64,000 nt of DNA from Sarocladium kiliense (taxonomy: Eukaryota; Ascomycota; Sordariomycetes; Hypocreales; Sarocladiaceae). The notes under the pieces are model-generated. The model worked only from the letters and a program-made list of their open reading frames with translations, was not told where the DNA came from and ran no database searches. Numbering within the stretch: the first letter of the stretch is position 1; each line of letters begins with the position of its first letter. The translations under genes and the position numbers were made by a program. Below are positions 11,384-23,207 of the stretch, piece after piece. The stretch covers positions 248,001 to 312,000 of the forward strand of contig JAUZTG010000047.1 of assembly GCA_030734395.1 (NCBI GenBank). Direction: 5' to 3'.

Positions 11384-12327
11384 ATGCCTGCAATGAGAAC
11401 TCCCACGGCATGGCGGCTTGCGGCGCGAAGGGCCCTCAGAGCCGAAGCGCATCCCCGCGGTCCAATGTACTACCTGCCACGGGACGTGCAGACCAGAAGC
11501 TTTTGTCTGATGCCGCTGATACGTGGAATTCATTCCGGGCTCACCAGCATCTTAGACCTAGAACGGGCAGTTCGCGGCGGAGGCAGTAGTCGAGGAATCA
11601 ACGCAGCCCAAGGTCTGCGAGCGACGGAGCATTCAGGTATGGTCGATTCAGGAACGGACAGGCTCAATGGCTAACCATTTCACCAGGTCAAAGGGCTCAG
11701 GGATTCCAGACATCTGCAACACGCCGATCAACACCCAAGAAACGACTAGATGGACCGACTGTACGACCGACTGCGACAGAGGCACTGCCGGAGCAGATGC
11801 GGTCCCTCATGCGATCTGTCCCACACCCCGTCGTTGTATGTACATCTACACACGACGGCGAACCACGAGCCATGACCATGTCCTCGTTCACCTCCCTGAC
11901 ATTGACACCAACACCTCTCGTAACATTCAATGTACGGACGCCAAGCCGGACGCTCGACGCAATAGCCTCAAGTCGGCAATTCAATGTGCATATACTTGTC
12001 GGAGACAAACGTGGGAAAGCGGTCGCGGATCATTTCACTCAAGGAAACATGGATGGGAAGGGCCTATGGGGCATGAAGTACGAAGATGATGGAACCATCA
12101 ACGGGTCACCATTGCTCAGGGACGAGGGTATAATGTATGTGCTTAGGTGTCGGCTGTTTGAGGAGGGTGTGGAAGGAGGGTTGCCGCAGGTCAGGGATCA
12201 TGTGATGGTAGTCGGCGAGGTTCTCGAGGTCGTCGGTGGTGAAGGGGAGGAGAGCCTGGAGTTCGGGTTGGCATATGCGGATCGGAAGTATAGAGAAGTT
12301 GGGGATGTGATACCCGGGAAGCAATGA
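11384..12327 (+). CDS. Flavin-reductase-like (FMN-binding split barrel) protein, probably mitochondrial
   Basis: Two exons: 11384-11636 and 11687-12327 (297 residues). The 50-nt intron restores one frame from the leader exon into the domain. The N-terminus (MRTPTAWRLAARRALRAEAH, after an optional earlier Met three codons upstream) is Arg/Ala-rich with the look of a mitochondrial targeting sequence. From about residue 120 the sequence matches the flavin reductase-like domain: MRSVPHPVVVCTS, MTMSSFTSLTLTPTPLVTFNV, RQFNVHIL and a central ADHFTQG. These proteins bind FMN and use NAD(P)H to reduce it or support oxygenases, or act in redox roles not yet defined in fungi. Domain call is firm; the biological role is unknown. 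Start between 11384 and 11393 is not resolved. Confidence 0.82.
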
Positions 12328-12669
12328 GCATGCGGATAAATTACCAAGAGATTAGGGACTGTAAATTATGTATAGTCTATCATGTATCATGTAAGCATCT
12401 TATTAATCAGTACATAGTGCAATGTATGCTTGCTGGATCTGATAATTTCTACGGCCTATCGTGCTCATGCTGCCACTTAATAATGAACAGGTAGGGGGCC
12501 GGCTCCAGGTTGCTTCACGAGCCAGCAAGCTTGAGTTTTGAGGAACAGTCTCTTATACACCAAGTGCTAAACGTTACGGACAGAAGCGGCCCACATCTTC
12601 CTTTCTCTAGATTATAACTTGTCTTGGAGATGGCCTCCTGGGGTGAACCTGTCCCTGTGTTGTCAACCT
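12328..12669. other. Intergenic between convergent genes
   Basis: AT-rich 3' flanking sequence of the flavin-reductase-like gene and of the transporter. Nothing else seen. Confidence 0.4.
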
Positions 12670-14362
12670 CTATACATGGTACCTGAAAGACTTGTTCTCG
12701 CGGTCCGTCAGATCCTCCAGACCGTGTGCAGTGTCCGGCGGTCCATAGGTGGCTTCACGCTGCTTGTTGTCCCTGATAAGGAAGACGCGGAGGGTCTCTG
12801 AGCATACAGCGCACACGGCGAAACAGATCATGATGCCGGTAAAGCTTGGATCGTAACGAGGGGCGTAATCGCTGTTGTTGACCAGAAAGCGTCAGTTAGG
12901 TGCAATAGATTTACTTTGGTGTGGGAGTAACTCACGCGTCAAACATCAAGGGGCCGATGATGTTGCCAAGAGAATACGCAATGAAGGTAACAGCGGCGTA
13001 GACGGACTTCTTCGTATGCCCAGCAACGTTTGAGGTGCCCAGGCCAATGCACTGAGTCCAGGCCGAGGAGAAGAAGTTGATGAGGTAGAACCCCACGATT
13101 CGGCCGGCCCGACTTGACGATGGGAGTTGCCACCTAGAAGTGAAAACAAAGTCAGCCTCTCGCTCCTTTCTGTGCCACCAATGAACGGTCCAATGCTTAC
13201 AAGAGACTGCAACCTAGGATGACGGGCAGGCAAGCGACAGTAATGATGTGGAGGCGAGCATTCGGAAGGTGTCGACCTAGGTAGCCAGATCCGAGAATGC
13301 AGATGAAAGCCAAGGCGCCGATAGGCAAGTTGAGAAGCAGAGATTGGAATATAGTAAAGCCCATGCCGTTGAAGACAATTGGCGCAAACGTGGTCACGGC
13401 TCCGGATCCGGTGCAAGAGACCATAGATAGGACGAAGATTGCCCACAACTGATAGTCCTTTAGGGCCTCAACGACTTGATAAGGCTTGAATGTCTTATCC
13501 TCAGCACCGGCATTGTTACCGCGCACTCGTTCCATAAGCAAAAGACGTTCCTCATCGGTAAAGCCTTTGGCTTGCTGCGGCGTATCAGGAAACAGCCACC
13601 ACAAGGCCACTCCCCAAAATGCTGTCGCACCTCCAGCAATGAGATACATGTACTGCCAAGGGCGTAGTGCACCACCGGTAATATGTCCAAGTCCGTAGTT
13701 GATAAGGGGCGAAACAAGGAGAGAGCCACCGCTGAACGAATACCACCAGCTGGATCGCGACACCTGCTCAGCGTGCGTGTACCAGAGGCCAACGACGAGC
13801 ATGAATATAGGTGATACTCCAGCCTCAATCAACCCCAGCATAAAGCGGTTCGCTAGGAAACCCTCATAAGTCTTGCATGCTGGAGTGCTGATGACGACAA
13901 CGGACCAGGCGAGTGTGATCGCGGTGATGACAATGCGGGTTGGATACCTCTGGGCAAGGAAGGAAACTGGGTAAGTTCCTGCCATGTACCCAAAATAGAA
14001 GATGAGAGAGGCCCATGAGTATCGAAGGCCATCCACAAGGTCCAAGTCGTCGCGAAGTCCGAAGATGGCAGCTTGGCTAAGCAAGGCTTTGTCGTAGTAC
14101 TGAAGAGCGTAGGTGAAGCAGAGCTTGATAGACAGAAATTGTTAAAGACGTGCAAATTTGGATTACTGTAACTCAATAGGGCATCTCGCAAGAAGTAGTA
14201 GGAACTCACCACAGGCATCACACGCCGATCAATGCGCTTCAGAAGTTTCTGACTGGTCTCTGCATCCAAGACTTCCACCTCACGAGCAGTCTCCACCTCG
14301 GTCGACATCGCTTTTTCGGGGCCAGCAGGAGAGTCCTGGCTGTCCTTGTTTGGGAGTGACAT
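12670..14362 (-). CDS. MFS transporter, Dal5/allantoate permease (anion:cation symporter) type
   Basis: Four exons: 14362-14210, 14123-13201, 13133-12936 and 12871-12670 (491 residues). The cytosolic N-terminus ends in KLLKRIDRRVMPV, then LCFTYALQYYDKALLSQAAIFG begins helix 1; this charged start and the following membrane helices (FYFGYMAGTYPVSFLAQRYPTR, GLIEAGVSPIFMLVVGLWY) are typical of the Dal5 family. The late signature TSNVAGHTKKSVYAAVTFIAYSLGNIIGP (read across exon 3) also fits. Family members import organic anions such as allantoate, nicotinate, pantothenate or similar acids at the plasma membrane. It is divergent from the Zn2Cys6 regulator at 15377, an arrangement suggesting substrate-induced control by that regulator. 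The substrate cannot be read from the sequence. Confidence 0.9.
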
Positions 14363-15376
14363 GATGGCTATTAGGATTCACAGGCGAGTGCCTGGCTCAC
14401 AATGCGGTTCGGAGAAGTGACTTGAAGAGGAGGAGATGACTTTCAAGATGGAAGTGTCCTGAAGCGCAAATATCAGAGAGAAGGGTCGATGTGGTGCTCT
14501 TTATAAGACAAAGGCCTATGGTGTTGAGTGGGGAAGTATCTGGGGATACCAACCCAGCCGCATTTCCCCAGAGAGAGACCTCTGGGGCTTCCTCCATCGA
14601 CCAGCCCTCAAATCACGTTTGTAACACTATCCCCGATAGTCTAACGCGGGGGTAGTCAATTCCCACAAGAATGGGCGGAAGTAGATCACAGGAGCTGTCC
14701 GGGATACAAGCCGCGGATCCCGCCATTTTGGGAATATCCGCGGCAGCCCTACTCGTTGCGGAATACCCGATAGCTGCGGCCCTGGAACCGGGTTTACAAG
14801 CACTGAGCTCGTTCTCGCTGACCACTGCTTCCCACCCCTACCAGCTCTAGTTTTCTGTAATTTAACCCCGCATTCATTCAAGACCCCGTCCATGTGCTTC
14901 CAGGCTCTATGTACTGTCCTGAGCGAGTGAGGCGGCGTTGCCCCTCGTCAACAGGTTGGGGTGATGCTTCCGCTACAATGCAGACTGCGAAGCTGGCCAA
15001 GCAAGATTAGCGAGAATCTGTAATGTGTGTTCATGGTCAAACCTGGATAAATGGTCCTCTCACATCATTTGCCAGGCAAAAACTACTCTAGAGAGGAGTC
15101 CACCTGCACATTGGTCCTGACTTTCAGCGTGCTGCGCACATCTGGTCACGTGCTGCCGCGGCTGAGACGAGAAAGCTCCGTAGTCAACAACCACTTCCCT
15201 TGACATCCAGGTATCGTGCTAGACGGCGTACATCGCTAATGCTGATGAGCTGTTAATACGAACCAGGCTAGAATTTCAGTCAGGAGTGTCATTGGCACCG
15301 CCGCTACCGATTTTTAATCCGGGCGTACGGGTACGGTTGCGAGAGCTCCAGTGTTCAAGGTGCAGCTTCAGAAGAA
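14363..15376. promoter_or_regulatory. Divergent promoter region, MFS transporter / Zn2Cys6 regulator
   Basis: About 1 kb between two divergently transcribed genes. It holds a 15-bp interrupted palindrome ACTATC-CCC-GATAGT at 14626-14640, and several CCGCGG/CGG triplets between 14709 and 14780 of the kind bound by Zn2Cys6 proteins. A second, looser inverted repeat (TCTGGGGA ... TCCCCAGA) spans about 14539-14572. These are candidate operator sites only; binding is inferred. Confidence 0.4.
14626..14640. promoter_or_regulatory. Interrupted palindrome, candidate regulator site
   Basis: ACTATCCCCGATAGT: perfect 6-bp arms around CCC, 264 bp upstream of the transporter ATG and 737 bp upstream of the regulator ATG. 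Symmetry suggests a dimeric DNA-binding protein; which one is unknown. Confidence 0.35.
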
Positions 15377-17960
15377 ATGCCCGCCCGCCGCTCCGTTGAC
15401 AGTCCTGCTCAGACATTCCAATTCGTCGCCGTGAACAGATCACAGTCGCCGCCTCAGGCCCGGCGGCGACGGGCGTACCAGTCGTGCGAACCCTGCCGCC
15501 GCCGCAAGTCTCGCTGCGTACCAAGTGATCCGCATCGTCGCATTCCGTGTCAACGGTGCGTCGCCGAAGACCTGGTTTGCGAGTTTAGCAGCTCCCGAAG
15601 AGTCAACCGCCGGCAGTCTACTCTGACAGGCCCGCAGGTGAGCCCCAGGGCCGCTCGTCATGTCGAAGACCGGACGCATCCCGATCAAGCGGCTTCGGGG
15701 CCGTCACCATCATCAATAGGTCCCATGCAGAGCGGTCAACAATTTACGCATTCTGCCCCATCACAAACCGAAATTAGCCAGGACGTCGGGGGCCATCCTC
15801 ACGTAGGTCCAACGGCAACAGCATCCCAGCCTTCACCGGCTAAGTCATTGCCATCGAACTCCACCTTGACAGCTCGCAACCGTATCATATCGGCACAGCT
15901 TCACAATACCGCTGATGCGCTAGACCTGATCACTTTCACTGCTGCTGGGGAGCAGGGCAGGGAATCACGACGGTCGGACGCTGGTCTGGGTATCAACACC
16001 GATGCTCAACACCAAGGGCGTATCCAGGCGCACCTATCAGATGGGCCCAGGCATGAGCCGCGGAAGATGAAGGAAGTCGACTGGGAATCATTCCTGCTCG
16101 TCAGAAAAGGTGTTCTCACTAAGAGCGAGGTCAAGGAGTATTTGGACTTCTATTTCAGTACGATGTGGTCGGTGCGTCCCGTCATCCCGTCGTTTTATCG
16201 GGACAGAAGTCGATATGTTACGCTGGCCAATGAGGAACCGCTCTTGCTCACATGCTTGATTACCTTGTCTTCGAGATATCGCCCATTGAGTGGTGCTTAC
16301 GGCGAGATCCGGTCTGAAAGGATACATTGGCAGGCGTGGCGATTCCTTCAGAAGTATCTTCAGTCCGCCTTCTGGGGCTCTCCTCACACACGATCTCCAG
16401 GAGCCATTGCTGCCATGCTTTTGCTAATTGAGTGGCATCCCAAATCTATCAACAACCCTATTGCGTTCTCGGAGGAAGAGGAATACGATTTGCTCGGCAC
16501 CTCCGATGCTCCTAAAGAAGGCTGGGCTGCTCGGCCGAGCTCGCTGACGAGCCAGCAAAGGTATAGTATGGCAACGCTTCTCGAGAAACTGAACATTGTC
16601 GCTCCGGCATATAGAAGCAATAAGATGTCGTGGTAAGGACTCCCAATCCATATTGATTAAGAAGGTCGATCGAAGATATGCCTGAGTCGGGGATCTGCGT
16701 AGCTTATTGACTGTTGTAGGATGCTACTCTCTACCGCGATTGCCATGGTTCAGGAAGGATGTTACTTCGATTATGACTCGTTACCGGCTGGAAAGATCAA
16801 AACTACGGAGGCATCTGACTCAGAAGTGCTTCGGCAGCAATGGAACCAGCTGATAGGCGTTTTTATCTACCTGGCAGACGAGCATCTTACTATGCGTCTC
16901 GAACTGGGTTCACTACTCCCTGAGGGACCCGGTGAGGCGGTTCGTAACCGGTTCTCAACCACATTTGCGAGCCTTTTACCAGATAGTGCACTGTGGGAAA
17001 GCTACTATGATCTCTTCGCTGAGACGAAGAAGGCGAGGACGCTGCTCCAGTCTCTGAAGAAGACAGGATGGCCAGCTACGTCTAGCGTGGACATCCTGCC
17101 GGAGTTGGAGCACATCGATAGGTCATTGAGTCGCTGGAGGCGGCAATACCTGGCCCTGAATCCCAGTGCGTTTCCTTATACCTGGCCTTCTGAACTTACT
17201 CGAGGCTTTCATCGTCCTCGCGAAATCGTCTGTAGCTGACACTGGATTGCTAGGTGAATCAAGTCTGCTCGTGGCTTGCCTAGATCTCGAATACCACTAT
17301 TCGGTCATGTATAGCTTCTCACCAGCTAGCTACGCTTTGGGGAATACCTCCAATGCAGCGCTGGACGATCAGAGAGCTTTGTCCTTAACTCGGTTAGCGA
17401 ATCAAGCATCTCAAGCAAGCTACCAGATGCTGTCAATTGTTGTCAATACACTCGAGCCTACTGGCTTGACGAGGTATCTTCCGGTGCGGTGTTGGCTTTT
17501 CCTTGTCGCGGCAAACCTACACCTTTTGAAGGTTCGTCGGTTCACGCTCTTTATCTCCGTCTACCCCTTTCGTCTCTCACCTGAAGCTGACTACTACATC
17601 ATGCAGAGCACATTGACAGCAAACCCTCACGTGACCGAGACAGACGAGAACATTCGCCTCTTACGTGCCTCAGTCAAAGCTATACATAGCGGATCCCCAG
17701 ACGACACACATATGGCTGTTCGCTATGCTCGTTTCCTGAACATCTTGTTGAATGCATCAATGCAATCATCTCGAGCGGAGACACCTACAGAGGAGCCTGC
17801 AACTAATGGCATTGATGGGTTGGAAGACGCACAAACCTTAGATGCCATCTGGGACCACACAGCTCTACCGTCAACATCGATGTTGGAGAGTCTGGCGATG
17901 TTGGACTTCCCGCAGTTCCAGTGGTGGGATGGCCCCTTTAACTTAGCTGGAACATTGTGA
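15377..17960 (+). CDS. Zn2Cys6 fungal transcription factor
   Basis: Exons 15377-16632, 16720-17165 and 17254-17960, about 802 residues. The binuclear zinc cluster is complete: Cys 37, 40, 47, 58, 61 and 68 (C-X2-C-X6-C-X10-C-X2-C-X6-C), preceded by an Arg-rich arm. A long disordered linker follows, then a fungal transcription factor middle homology region with helices such as VKEYLDFYFSTMWSVRPVIPSFY and LLLTCLITLSSRYRPL. The stretch 17532-17606 has a GT start, a CTGAC branch-like site and an AG end; it is 75 nt and in frame, so it is probably a fourth intron and the mature protein 777 residues. Divergent orientation with the Dal5-type transporter suggests that this is one target. It could also control nearby genes including the tyrosine cluster, but there is no direct evidence. 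Confidence 0.88.
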
Positions 17961-19275
17961 TTCACAGGGGCTTGCTCGCGCAAAGAATATGTGGCAAATA
18001 CTTGGAGAGAATTTCTCTTCGCGGAGGTGACACGTTCAAATTATTTATCGGTTGATCGCTGATGTACCCACAAAGTATGAGCTCGTTGTGTCGTCAGTGA
18101 CCTCAAATCAGTGGTCGCATTTGCCTTCGATCATATGGCCTTGATCCTAAGGGCTCTCTGTAACCCGATCTCCCCAAATGTTCTCGCAAGAGGTGACAAG
18201 ATATATTGATACGGCATCCGGATCTGTGCCGCCCGCATAGCTTCTTGCAACTGACGAACCGAACCCAGAGCTCTGGTACAAAGAGCCTACCGCGCTTCTG
18301 CCTTCCGGCCTTGGCATCCGAATTGAGATTCAATCTAAGAAATTATGAGCTCGGGAGACGACTACGGTCGGGGGTTCCCCTGCAAGTTAAAATGGGGTGA
18401 AATTTGACGCTTCGGGAACATCCGCGGCAACTACTGGAACCACAACACACCCGATGGGCATGGGGGAATCGAAACACTCGGATTGTTTAAGCAAACGATG
18501 CTAATGCTTGGCGTGAGCAGAGCAACAGACCCTGGCGAATACGATGGTACACGCACTGACAGCAGGGCGACAATCAGTTTCGTGCATCTCTGTGCTCTTC
18601 TCGACTCCATCAATGGGACTGAGGCTGCTTGTCGCCCTACAATCAGTCTACATAGCTCCGACCGAAATGATAGATAGACATCCTCATATGCACGCCTCCC
18701 GAGAAGGGAAGTTACTTGATTATTCAAAACACAGGGTCACCATCAGCTGTAGAACAAGTCGCAACTATGCTGTATTTCACTATCTGACATGTGGTCCTGG
18801 AGGATCTACTATCTGGCCCCCACACGTCAAGCAGCCATAATGTTAAGCCGACAGTGAAGGGCTCTCTGAAACAAGATCCTTCACCGAGAATTGATATCCT
18901 GTTTGCTTTGAGTCAGGAGTCTTACAGACTGCAGCGACAAGGGGTCACATAATCCTTGCGCGACCTGCAAGGCTGCAGACACACATCAACTTCAAATTTC
19001 AGGATGGCATATCCCGCATACCGCATTTCGAAACATGCGAAGCATTCCTTAATATCGTTTTATAGATTACTGTCTTGCCGTTTCCCTTCCCGTGAAGTAG
19101 ATATATATACCAGAGAATGAATCTATCTCGGTGATCATGTTTCTCCAGATCAGGCGCTTGCTCACCCTCTACTCTCTTTGCCGCTTCGTTTCACGATTGG
19201 ATCTGTGATCCTTTACACTCTTTGACTGTTCTCGAATTTCTTGATCGCCTGTCTTGTTTCTCGGCTGATCTCAAC
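17961..19275. other. Intergenic region
   Basis: About 1.3 kb with only short shadow frames. The last 200 nt before the DUF1996 gene include an AT-rich TATATATAC element at about 19101 and a pyrimidine-rich leader, consistent with that gene's promoter. Confidence 0.4.
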
Positions 19276-20515
19276 ATGCGCTCTGCTATCTTGTTTCTCG
19301 CCGCCGGCGCTGGCGTTGTATCAGCCTGGTCCGAACTGCTGCACAAGACCATCATGCACAAGAACATAGATGCAATTGTCAGCCCGGGCCAATACGTCTC
19401 TCATATGCACACCTTCTTTGGTAGTGATGCTATCACCAACACCATGCCATCCACCGAAGATTTGCAACAGGGCTGCTACAGCGGCGAGAACCCGAATGAC
19501 TTCTCTGCTTACTGTGAGTCGACTCCGACCTAGAGACGTACCTCTGGCCTGTTTGCCATTCTGTTGTCTCTCTTCGTCATATAGCTTTCTAATTGCGTTC
19601 TCAGGGATTCCAACTCTTTATCATGTCGATGGCGGTAAATTCACGGAGGTTCCTTTGTTCACCTTTGGCACGTACTACACAGCCGCCTACTCCGAGATTC
19701 CTATTCCGCCGAATTTCGCCGCTATCTCGGGCAAAGCGTCCGCTCAAACCCAAGCTGAGGCTGACCACCCTGAGAATGGGCTGTCGTGGTATTGCGAAGA
19801 GTCTGAAGGCGTCTATGAGCCAGACCGCGCGAGGATGCCGACGAAAGCATGTCAGCAACATCTTCGTTTCTCTTTACTCTTTCCCAACTGTGTCAATCCT
19901 GATGACATTACAGAGTATGACTTCAGTGATTCCACCACGAACAGCTGCCCATCAGGCATGAAGCGTATGCCCCAGCTTCGCTTCTCTGCTCGATACGACA
20001 CGAAGTCAGTGGCGCCAAACGGCTGGGACGGGGTTGCACCTTTCCAGCTGTCATGCAGCGACACGCCTGGCGAGGGATTCTGCTTCCACGGCGATTTCAT
20101 CAATGGTTGGTTTGAGGATGCTGCCGAGGATATGCTGGTAGGTCATGGGAATGGTCGCGACGATGGCCGATTCATCTCTGGAGCACACGGTTCATCAGCC
20201 ACACCAGACAGTTGCATTCCTTCCGACCAAGACCCCGAGAACGGCACAAGCGACTATCTCACCAGTCTGGAAATGATGGAGGGAAGCGGTGTTGTGGCGA
20301 TCCCTGAGGACTCAGTGGATGCAGCAGCTACACCAGGGCTAGTGGATGCGGTGACTCGATTGTGCCTTCAACGACGCCAGCTGCTCCGACTGCAACACCT
20401 ACTTCGCCTTCTCAGAAATTCAGAGCAAAGATCGCCAGCAACTTCGTTGGTGCTGGTGGACGCAGGAAGGACTGCTGAGTTGAAAGTCGTTCCTAGGATG
20501 GTCCCCAGAGGCTGA
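19276..20515 (+). CDS. Secreted DUF1996 protein, C-terminal frame uncertain
   Basis: Two exons: 19276-19513 and 19605-20515. It starts with a signal peptide (MRSAILFLAAGAGVVSA) followed by the DUF1996 pattern: VSPGQYVSHMHTFFGSDA, LQQGC, then W-x-PTLYHVDGG made across the splice junction. The FHGDFINGWFEDAAEDML and HG...SC segments close the domain at about residue 300. Members are secreted fungal proteins, probably binding or acting on wall polysaccharide, but of unknown biochemistry. After about 20310 the annotated frame turns into an Arg/Leu-rich tail that looks like out-of-frame translation. The neighbouring frame gives a Ser/Thr/Pro-rich linker ending at a stop at 20476-20478. A frameshift (real or from assembly) is therefore possible near 20305. 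Confidence 0.82.
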
Positions 20516-21230
20516 AGAGCTAGAGCGCGGTATCATCAGGAGGATGCGGGAGCTTGTTAGACCTTCCTATCCCTTGCCCTTCTGGGCAACCCATCTTACA
20601 TTCTCAAACACTATTTGTATTATTTCACCGTTATTCACCTAGCCAGGATTGAATCTCAAGCTTCTCTTCAAATCTCTTGTACTGCAACCTGAAATCCATG
20701 AAATGCGGCCATGCATGTGGAGGTTTCGAGCACAACACGTCCAATGTCATTGTAATCCTCAACGGAGACGTATCACTTGAACTTCCAGGCAGGGAGAATG
20801 TCACTTCACCTTCAAGCAGTTGCCCTTATTTCCTATATCTTCCGGACGATCATCAGCGAACAACAGCTTCTATCTATAAGGTCCTCTAGGTGAAGAGAGA
20901 GCTGCTGCTTAGCTCCGGAATCCGAGATTGAATGGCTGCGGACCAACTTCTCGTCTCACTTTGTCACATGGAAGTGCATTGAGTGCTCGGAGACTTTCAA
21001 TTCAGCTACGCGGAGTTCAGTAACACGCCTCTTCCCCCCCCCCCCCCCCCAACCCCCAGCAAGTCATTCTGCACCAGTCCATAGCGTGCAAGGCAATGCC
21101 CAGTGTGAGGCAGAAATATCTCAGTCTGTCACGTTTCGTGAGTGGTCTTGAAGTTAGATGAGCCCACAGTATGCTGCCTTCAACGCTCCCCATCCATCAC
21201 CTCAAGGGGACCCAGACACTCCAGAGGCGT
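20516..21230. other. Intergenic between convergent genes, with a C17 homopolymer
   Basis: No gene seen. It contains an uninterrupted run of 17 cytosines at 21034-21050, followed by AA and five more, which may be of variable length and prone to assembly error. Confidence 0.5.
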
Positions 21231-22087
21231 TTACGATTTGGCAAAGCCCCACCACTTCATATCATCATTCCCCTGGGTTGACACAGGATGCCCAACGCCC
21301 GCAGCCCAGATACCTTCTAACTTAGAACCCAAGACATACTTAGTCCAGCCGGTCACAGGTGTGTTGGTCAGAACGCTGTCTGGTGTCGTGTCATACCTGA
21401 GGATAGGCGCCCAAGCCGCAAGAGTCGTGTTGAAGGCGGCTGATCCTATGACGGTATCCTGAGAGCCCAGGTAGAGCTGAATCTTGGGATATGTTCCAGT
21501 GTAACCAGGATACATGTTTCGAATGTTCCCAGACGAACCAGCGGAGTAGATAACGATACCCTTGAAGACATCAGGATAGGCGCCTGCAAGAGTATTCTGA
21601 ACAGACTGATTAGCCAGCCTTCCACTAACGTATGATAGATGCGACTTACCGCCATTGTGCCACCCGAGGACACTCCTGAGGCGAAGACTTTGTTCGCATT
21701 CCCCTTGTAGGTGCTCAGTGCGTACTTCGCCATGTTCGCAATCGACTGGCTAGCACCGCCGCCTTCGTGCGTCCTGGACTTCGTAGACGTTGCATCCCAA
21801 GCACCCTGTGGGGACTCAGGATACACGACAATGAACCCATACTGCTCAGCCAAGGCGGCATAGGGTGTTGACGAAAACTGCTGTGCAGCGTTTCCAGAAG
21901 CGCCGTGAAGTGTCACCACTACCCCTGGAGATGAAACTACTGCGTCCGGGACGTAGATGTACATCTTGAGACCAGCAGGGTTGCTGCCGAAGCTGGAGAC
22001 TTGGGTCAAGCTGGCACGTTTAGAGATACCCGCAGCAAGAGCCAGGCTGCTGCCGAGAGACACGCCGAGGAGGTTTCGAAACAACAT
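21231..22087 (-). CDS. CE1-family esterase (acetylxylan/feruloyl esterase, PHB depolymerase type), secreted
   Basis: Two exons: 22087-21650 and 21596-21231 (267 residues), with a 53-nt phase-0 intron placed just after the nucleophile. The chosen Met gives a signal peptide (MLFRNLLGVSLGSSLALAAG); an upstream in-frame Met would put about 34 polar residues before it and was not used. Catalytic features: oxyanion-side VVVTLHGASGNA, nucleophile motif GVSSGG with Ser about 140, and the C-terminal GVGHPVSTQG containing the active-site His. The short family length and GSS/GHP pattern match fungal acetylxylan esterases that deacetylate xylan during plant cell wall digestion. Feruloyl esterase of the same fold is an alternative. 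There is no carbohydrate-binding module. Confidence 0.9.
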
Positions 22088-23207
22088 GATGGAACGGATC
22101 GGGCAAGGAGGTGAAGCTAAGACTCTGGTAATCTTGAGTGATATTTCATGCATCTCGACCGGAATTCCGGCTGGCTTTGTACTAGAAGCTAGAGGTACTA
22201 GATCATCGCTTTGATGAACAAGTTCCCCGCGCCCCGCCTTCCTGCGACCAGAATGCGGAGATGGAATGGTCCTTAGATCGCGGAAGGAGAGTATCCAAAC
22301 ACAGCTTCCTATCCTGTCAACGGCAGAGATGTAGCCGATTATGAGGAGGATGTCTTTAAACGGAGAGGCCGGAGAGGGCGGTCCTACTTTGCGTTGCAAC
22401 CTGCTCTAGATACGGATTAGTATATGGCTTTGGGACATCCTTGAAGACAACTGATATTGCTATATCCTGGTCGAATAGGTTAGAGCACTTGTTAGACTGG
22501 AGTTGATTGAACTGTCAAAGACAATTCGCACGCAGCAACATGAATGGAGTTGATCAACGGTGAGTTTCCACGGTCAATGGCGAAATCTGAGCATAGTAAC
22601 CTTGAACTGCGATAGAGAATAGACTTGAGAAGTTGTCGTGTCTACCTGTAGTCAGCAACCCCTGGCTGTTGCCCTAATTCCTTATTTATCCGGGGACGAT
22701 AATAAGATGATCGCCTGGCCTCCTGCTTGCCAACCCTGCCTCTACCAATCTCCTGAGCCAGTCCGCAGTCACCTCTATACTCTACTGAGGATTCCTGATC
22801 ATTGCTTCAATGCGCCATCTTGCTCACGTGGCAAGGCTTATAGCATTCTAGGTCATAGTAGGCGGTGCCGAGATAAGCGAGGAGGGTGCCAAGCTGTATG
22901 AGAACGCGATACTAGTGCGGAACTGTGTGGGGTTGACAGTTGACACCTTCGGAGATGACCTTTCCAGAATCAACTTATCCGCGGCATCGGCAGCTCCCAA
23001 ACGAGATGCCGCCCCCGCCGGTGGAAGCCGCCCATGCAGCGGCGGAATCATGGTCTGGGGCGTAGAGAATCATCAGGTTCACTCGAACGGCTAGGCTTCG
23101 GCCCATGCCTCGGTCTAAAGATGCATCTCTTCCTCGCCAGCTCTGGAGGCCAGTAGTTGACCATTCAGCGTTTCTCTGAGTACTATATCCAAGTCAGTCT
23201 AATCATC
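22088..23207. promoter_or_regulatory. Divergent intergenic region upstream of the CE1 esterase and the D-lactate dehydrogenase-like gene
   Basis: About 1.1 kb with no credible gene. It carries one copy of GTGCGGAAC (22915-22923), the same 9-mer found in the two bidirectional promoters of the tyrosine cluster. Confidence 0.45.
22915..22923 (+). promoter_or_regulatory. GTGCGGAAC motif upstream of D-lactate dehydrogenase-like gene
   Basis: Exact 9-mer shared with the HGD/FAH and HmgX/HPPD promoters, 285 bp upstream of the ATG at 23208. The CGG core is what Zn2Cys6 regulators commonly bind, so a shared cluster regulator is inferred. Confidence 0.45.
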
